Source: Lentisphaera araneosa HTCC2155 (GTDB taxonomy: Bacteria > Verrucomicrobiota > Lentisphaeria > Lentisphaerales > Lentisphaeraceae). Taken from it: 64,000 bases of DNA. The notes under the pieces were generated by a model, which saw only the letters and a program-made list of their open reading frames with translations, did no database searches and was not told the origin of the DNA. A program made the translations under genes and the position numbers. Positions within the stretch are counted from its first letter, which is position 1. Every line of letters begins with the position of its first letter. The DNA lies in the NCBI RefSeq assembly GCF_000170755.1, contig NZ_ABCK01000001.1, positions 310,001 to 374,000 on the forward strand, written 5' to 3'. Of this stretch, positions 60,974 through 64,000 are shown piece after piece.

Positions 60974-61712
60974 TGGACAAGTAAAACAAATTGTGGGAGG
61001 AACCCTCGATGATTCTGAGTCTCCTGACACTAATTTTGTTTCCGAAAATGATTCAGCCTATTATGCTGAACTCTACCGTAAAGATAGCTTAAGTGGTGGC
61101 CATGTGATTAAGTTGGGCCCAGGCAATGATGAAGCCGCAAAAAATGCTTTAAAAGCCTGGCCAGGCGGACTGCAAATTGGCGGTGGCATCAATGATCAAA
61201 ATGCTCGATTTTGGTTAGACCAAGGCGCTTCTCATTTAATTGTAACCTCTCACGTATTTTCAAATGGTCAGTTTGATCAAGGAAAGTTAGATGAGCTGGT
61301 TAAGATCACTGGAAAAGGTAAACTCATCCTCGACCTCTCCTGCCGCATTAGAGATGGCAAATACTGGATCGTTACTGATCGTTGGACCAAGTTCACAGAA
61401 ACGGAACTCAATGAAAAATCACTCGACTTTTTCTCTCAGTACTGTGACGAGTTCCTCATTCACGCTGTTGATGTGGAAGGCATGTGCAAAGGAGTAGATA
61501 TGAATTTAGTCGAACTGCTCACAGATAAGTCACCACTCATTTCTACTTATGCGGGAGGTGCAAAATCACTAGATGATCTTGAGAAAATTACGAATTTAAG
61601 TCAGAATCGCGTTCATTTAACTATTGGTAGTGCTCTAGATATTTTTGGTGGCAAAGACATCAAATATACCGAAGCCCTTGCCTTCAACAATCAGTATGAG
61701 TCGTCTCTATAA
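60945..61712 (+). CDS. hisA: HisA-type isomerase (eukaryotic-type phosphoribosylformimino-AICAR ribotide isomerase)
   Basis: This 255-residue TIM-barrel enzyme of histidine synthesis isomerises ProFAR to PRFAR. The signature is the FRPCIDLHNGQVKQIVGG start, with VIKLGPGNDEAAKNAL, the QIGGGINDQNARFWLDQGASHLIVTS phosphate loop, and the second-half YAGGAKSLDDLEKI. The pattern (RPCIDLHNGQVKQIV and long insertions such as the WIVTDRWTKFTETELNEKSLDFF segment) is the eukaryotic HIS6-like subfamily, not the ordinary bacterial HisA. The ATG overlaps the sensor-kinase gene by 29 nt, and the next gene overlaps its end by 17 nt. No other his genes are in this window. Confidence 0.85.
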   Translation: MFRPCIDLHNGQVKQIVGGTLDDSESPDTNFVSENDSAYYAELYRKDSLSGGHVIKLGPGNDEAAKNALKAWPGGLQIGGGINDQNARFWLDQGASHLIVTSHVFSNGQFDQGKLDELVKITGKGKLILDLSCRIRDGKYWIVTDRWTKFTETELNEKSLDFFSQYCDEFLIHAVDVEGMCKGVDMNLVELLTDKSPLISTYAGGAKSLDDLEKITNLSQNRVHLTIGSALDIFGGKDIKYTEALAFNNQYESSL

Positions 61713-62388
61713 ATTCCTCGACAATCCTGATTTTTTTGCGAAGCTCGCAAATTCAGGTTTATTGATTCTTGGGGATCGTGAGAAGCATGGTTTCTCCTGC
61801 ACTGAAAACAATAAGAAACTCTTTTCTTTTCGTCTTCCACTCTCTTACCCTGCTCCCCTAGATGGACAAGCTTTGTTTGAATACCTTAACACTGTTCAAC
61901 TGACGGATGACGAAGATTATATTATCCTTCTCATGGAAGCGGGTCGTGCAGCCGTCGGATTATATAAGGGTGGAAAGCTCATCGATCATAAAAACATACG
62001 AAAATACATGGTTCGCAAGAAACAGGGCAAAGCTCAAATCAGTCATTTAAAGAGCAAAGGAAAATCGCGCTATGGCTCTCGCCTTAGGCTAAGAGAATCC
62101 GAGGCTTTTTTTGATGAGATTTTAGAAAAGCTATTTAGTGAAGATTATAAATTCATTTCAAGTATTTATTATCATTGTCCCGTACGCCTCAAGGCTTGTC
62201 TAAATGAAGCGGCTGAAGACCTAAAGTTAGATCTTAATCAATTCACTTGGAAACGCTTAGCTACTGATATTAAGGAATGTAGTTTTAATGAGTTTAAACG
62301 AGTCAGTTCAGAACATCATTATTGCCGCTTTTTACTGGAAAACGAACATTCAAAAACCCCCTCAATCCCAGAATATAAAAAACTCTAA
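61696..62388 (+). CDS. Vms1/VLRF1-like release factor (candidate peptidyl-tRNA hydrolase)
   Basis: This 230-residue protein resembles the Vms1/ANKZF1 release-factor domain (VLRF1), including the bacterial bVLRF1 families. The characteristic pattern is present: a first strand and helix ending in DDEDYIILLMEAGRAAVGLYKGGKLIDHK (71-99), then IRKYMVRKKQGKAQISHLKSKGKSRYG (101-127). The motif QGKAQ (Q114 the candidate catalytic Gln) corresponds to the GxxQ loop that acts like the GGQ of eRF1. A helical C-terminal part follows. Such proteins cleave nascent-chain-tRNA on stalled ribosomes. I choose the ATG at 61696, although the frame extends to 61645, because 61696 begins the conserved domain. It overlaps hisA by 17 nt. 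Confidence 0.75.
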   Translation: MSRLYKFLDNPDFFAKLANSGLLILGDREKHGFSCTENNKKLFSFRLPLSYPAPLDGQALFEYLNTVQLTDDEDYIILLMEAGRAAVGLYKGGKLIDHKNIRKYMVRKKQGKAQISHLKSKGKSRYGSRLRLRESEAFFDEILEKLFSEDYKFISSIYYHCPVRLKACLNEAAEDLKLDLNQFTWKRLATDIKECSFNEFKRVSSEHHYCRFLLENEHSKTPSIPEYKKL

Positions 62389-62400
62389 TCACCAAGGATT

Positions 62401-62423
62401 ACTATTGTAAACTAATAGTTTTT
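62401..62423. terminator. Possible weak terminator between convergent genes
   Basis: ACTATT-GTAAACT-AATAGT followed by TTTTT lies between the convergent VLRF1-like and mfd genes. The stem is short and AT-rich, so this is tentative. Confidence 0.4.
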
Positions 62424-62430
62424 TAGTCAG

Positions 62431-64000
62431 TTAAACAAGTTTAACTTTAAAACGTTTCGCAATATTTCTTAAGCCTTGCTCCACTTCATCTAATGCCGCA
62501 TAGCCTTTTTGTTTTAATTTGGGGATTTTGCGAGCCTCGCAATAGAGACCGTCATTGCCTTCAAGGTAAAGCGAGGACTCTTTGATCTCACATGAATGAA
62601 ACTCTAGTAAGTTACATAAAGATTTGATTTTGTGAATCACCACATAAGCTTTTACTTCGCTCGTAAAGTTTCCAAAACGATCTTTGAGTTCATCTTCTAA
62701 ACTAATAATTTCATTATACTTCACTGCTGTAGAAAAGCGCTTATACATTTCTAGGCGAACATCATCTGATTCTATATACTGCGGTGTCAGTGCCACGGGG
62801 ATTTTATTATCAATAGACTGAAAACCATAATGAATAAAATCGGCGCTAAAACTAGTACTTGTGTCTTGATGAATACTACCCTTTAAATCTTCGACTGATT
62901 TTTTAAGAAGTTGACAATATAATTCAAAGCCCACGGCAGCAATATGACCACTCTGTTGCGAGCCCAACATATTCCCCGCTCCACGAATCTCGAGGTCACG
63001 CATAGCGAGTTTAAAGCCTGCTCCAGGATGAGTGTGTTTGCGAAGAGCGCTAAGTCTTTCTTTAGCATTATCCATAATAGCTTCATCACGAGGCATCAGT
63101 AAGTAACAATAAGCTTGACGATGATCACGCCCTACACGGCCGCGAAGTTGATAGAGTGAGGATAAGCCAAAGCGGTCAGCACGATCGATGACCATTGTAT
63201 TGGCATTGCGTATATCCATTCCTGACTCAATGATTGTTGTACAAACTAAAATCTGCCCATCTCCATCGGTAAATTCATTCATCACCATCTCGAGTTCTTC
63301 TTCATCCATCTGACCATGACCAATCAAAATATTAGCTTCTGGAAATTGCCTCTTCAGTTTAAGAGCCACATTTTCAATAGTCTTCACACGATTATGAAGA
63401 TAATAAACCTGCCCTCCTCGCTCCAGTTCACGCCTAATGGCGACCTCTATGATTTCATCATTTTCTTTTGTCACAATCGTACGTACAGGTTTACGGTTAT
63501 GCGGCGCCGTCAAAATTGTCGAGAAATCTCTCAAACCCGTCATGGAAAGATAGAGTGTCCTTGGAATTGGCGTTGCCGACATGGAGAGGATATCCACATT
63601 GACTCGCATGCGCTTCAAAGCTTCTTTACTTTCGACGCCAAAACGTTGCTCTTCATCAACGACCAATAAACCCAATTTTTGAAAGTTAATATCTTTTTGC
63701 AATAAACGATGAGTTCCTACCACAATATCGACTTCACCTTCAGCCATTTCTTTTAAGACTTGTTTCTGATCTTTTTTACTGATAAAACGACTCAAGGTCG
63801 CAATCTTAATCGGAAAATCTGACATCCTCTGAGAAAAAGAGTGAAAGTGCTGTTGAGCCAAAACTGTCGTTGGCACCACTATTGCGACTTGATGAGAACT
63901 CATGACAGCTTTAAAGGCAGCTCGCATGGCAACTTCAGTTTTACCAAAACCCACATCACCGCAGAGTAAGCGATCCATTGGTTTAGCTCTTTCCATGTCC
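62431..64000 (-). CDS. mfd: Transcription-repair coupling factor Mfd, C-terminal part (cut by window edge)
   Basis: This is the C-terminal half of Mfd, the ATP-driven translocase that releases RNA polymerase stalled at DNA lesions and recruits the UvrA repair proteins. The helicase motifs are complete from Walker A: LLCGDVGFGKTEVAMRAA, VVDEEQRFGV (motif II), LSMSATPIPRTLYLSM (motif III), TTIIESGMDIRNANTMVIDRADRFGLSSLYQLRGRVGR (motifs V-VI) and the RLSALRKHTHPGAGFKLAMRDLEIRGAGNMLGSQQSGHIAAVGF segment. The C-terminal TRCF domain follows. The ATG at 63996 is internal: the frame stays open to base 64000 and the true start lies right of the window. Assignment is certain. Confidence 0.96.
   Translation of the reverse strand, partial: DMERAKPMDRLLCGDVGFGKTEVAMRAAFKAVMSSHQVAIVVPTTVLAQQHFHSFSQRMSDFPIKIATLSRFISKKDQKQVLKEMAEGEVDIVVGTHRLLQKDINFQKLGLLVVDEEQRFGVESKEALKRMRVNVDILSMSATPIPRTLYLSMTGLRDFSTILTAPHNRKPVRTIVTKENDEIIEVAIRRELERGGQVYYLHNRVKTIENVALKLKRQFPEANILIGHGQMDEEELEMVMNEFTDGDGQILVCTTIIESGMDIRNANTMVIDRADRFGLSSLYQLRGRVGRDHRQAYCYLLMPRDEAIMDNAKERLSALRKHTHPGAGFKLAMRDLEIRGAGNMLGSQQSGHIAAVGFELYCQLLKKSVEDLKGSIHQDTSTSFSADFIHYGFQSIDNKIPVALTPQYIESDDVRLEMYKRFSTAVKYNEIISLEDELKDRFGNFTSEVKAYVVIHKIKSLCNLLEFHSCEIKESSLYLEGNDGLYCEARKIPKLKQKGYAALDEVEQGLRNIAKRFKVKLV

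Overview
The window looks like a chromosomal segment of a marine Lentisphaera-type bacterium (Lentisphaerota, in the PVC group). This is inferred from gene content, not from a marker gene. The signs are many secreted formylglycine-type sulfatases with lysine-rich tails, a pseudopilin with the F-S-L-I-E start and no Gly before it, ECF sigma factors paired with membrane Ser/Thr kinases, a 2-oxoacid:ferredoxin oxidoreductase and a moderately AT-rich base composition. No rRNA, tRNA, CRISPR array or prophage was seen.

Region 1 (1-15 kb) is a loosely packed accessory region. It has five sulfatases (the first cut by the window edge), a pseudopilin, a secreted esterase, a Fic protein with a DNA-binding N-terminus, and a RAYT-type HUH transposase. 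Its intergenic gaps are filled with a REP-like 18-bp palindrome (GCCAAGCACCAGCTTGGC), partly as 37-bp tandem arrays beside the RAYT gene. The region also carries a 7-unit 17-bp tandem repeat and a 158-bp MITE-like element with 15-bp terminal inverted repeats and a 7-bp target duplication. I found no copy of the REP palindrome after about 15 kb.

Region 2 (15-25.5 kb) has a four-gene operon of unknown function (membrane proteins plus a secreted protein with DnaJ-type zinc fingers), serB, korAB and ilvA.

Region 3 (25.5-50.1 kb) is the most unusual part. A membrane protein with an AAA+ domain overlaps a MscS channel gene, followed by a membrane Ser/Thr kinase and a convergent ECF sigma gene. A second ECF-kinase pair lies 14 kb further on. 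Both kinases lack the VAIK lysine but have a lysine in the glycine-rich loop, as eukaryotic WNK kinases do. Between the pairs lies a probable beta-1,2-glucan locus: a GPH-type sugar symporter, a GH94 phosphorylase, a 1262-residue polytopic protein ending in a GH94-type beta-sandwich, a lipoprotein and a GH144-like enzyme. After the second kinase come a membrane-anchored zinc-ribbon/GH144-like protein and a sixth sulfatase. Glucan turnover, a mechanosensitive channel and WNK-like kinases together suggest an envelope or osmotic-stress island. That functional link is inference.

Region 4 (50-64 kb) is mostly housekeeping: gltA, a coiled-coil/TPR exported protein, tsaD-nth, then a compact run of a formylglycine-enzyme-like protein, a DUF4136 lipoprotein, mutM, a sensor histidine kinase, a eukaryotic-type hisA and a Vms1/VLRF1-like release factor. 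It ends with the 3' part of mfd on the opposite strand.
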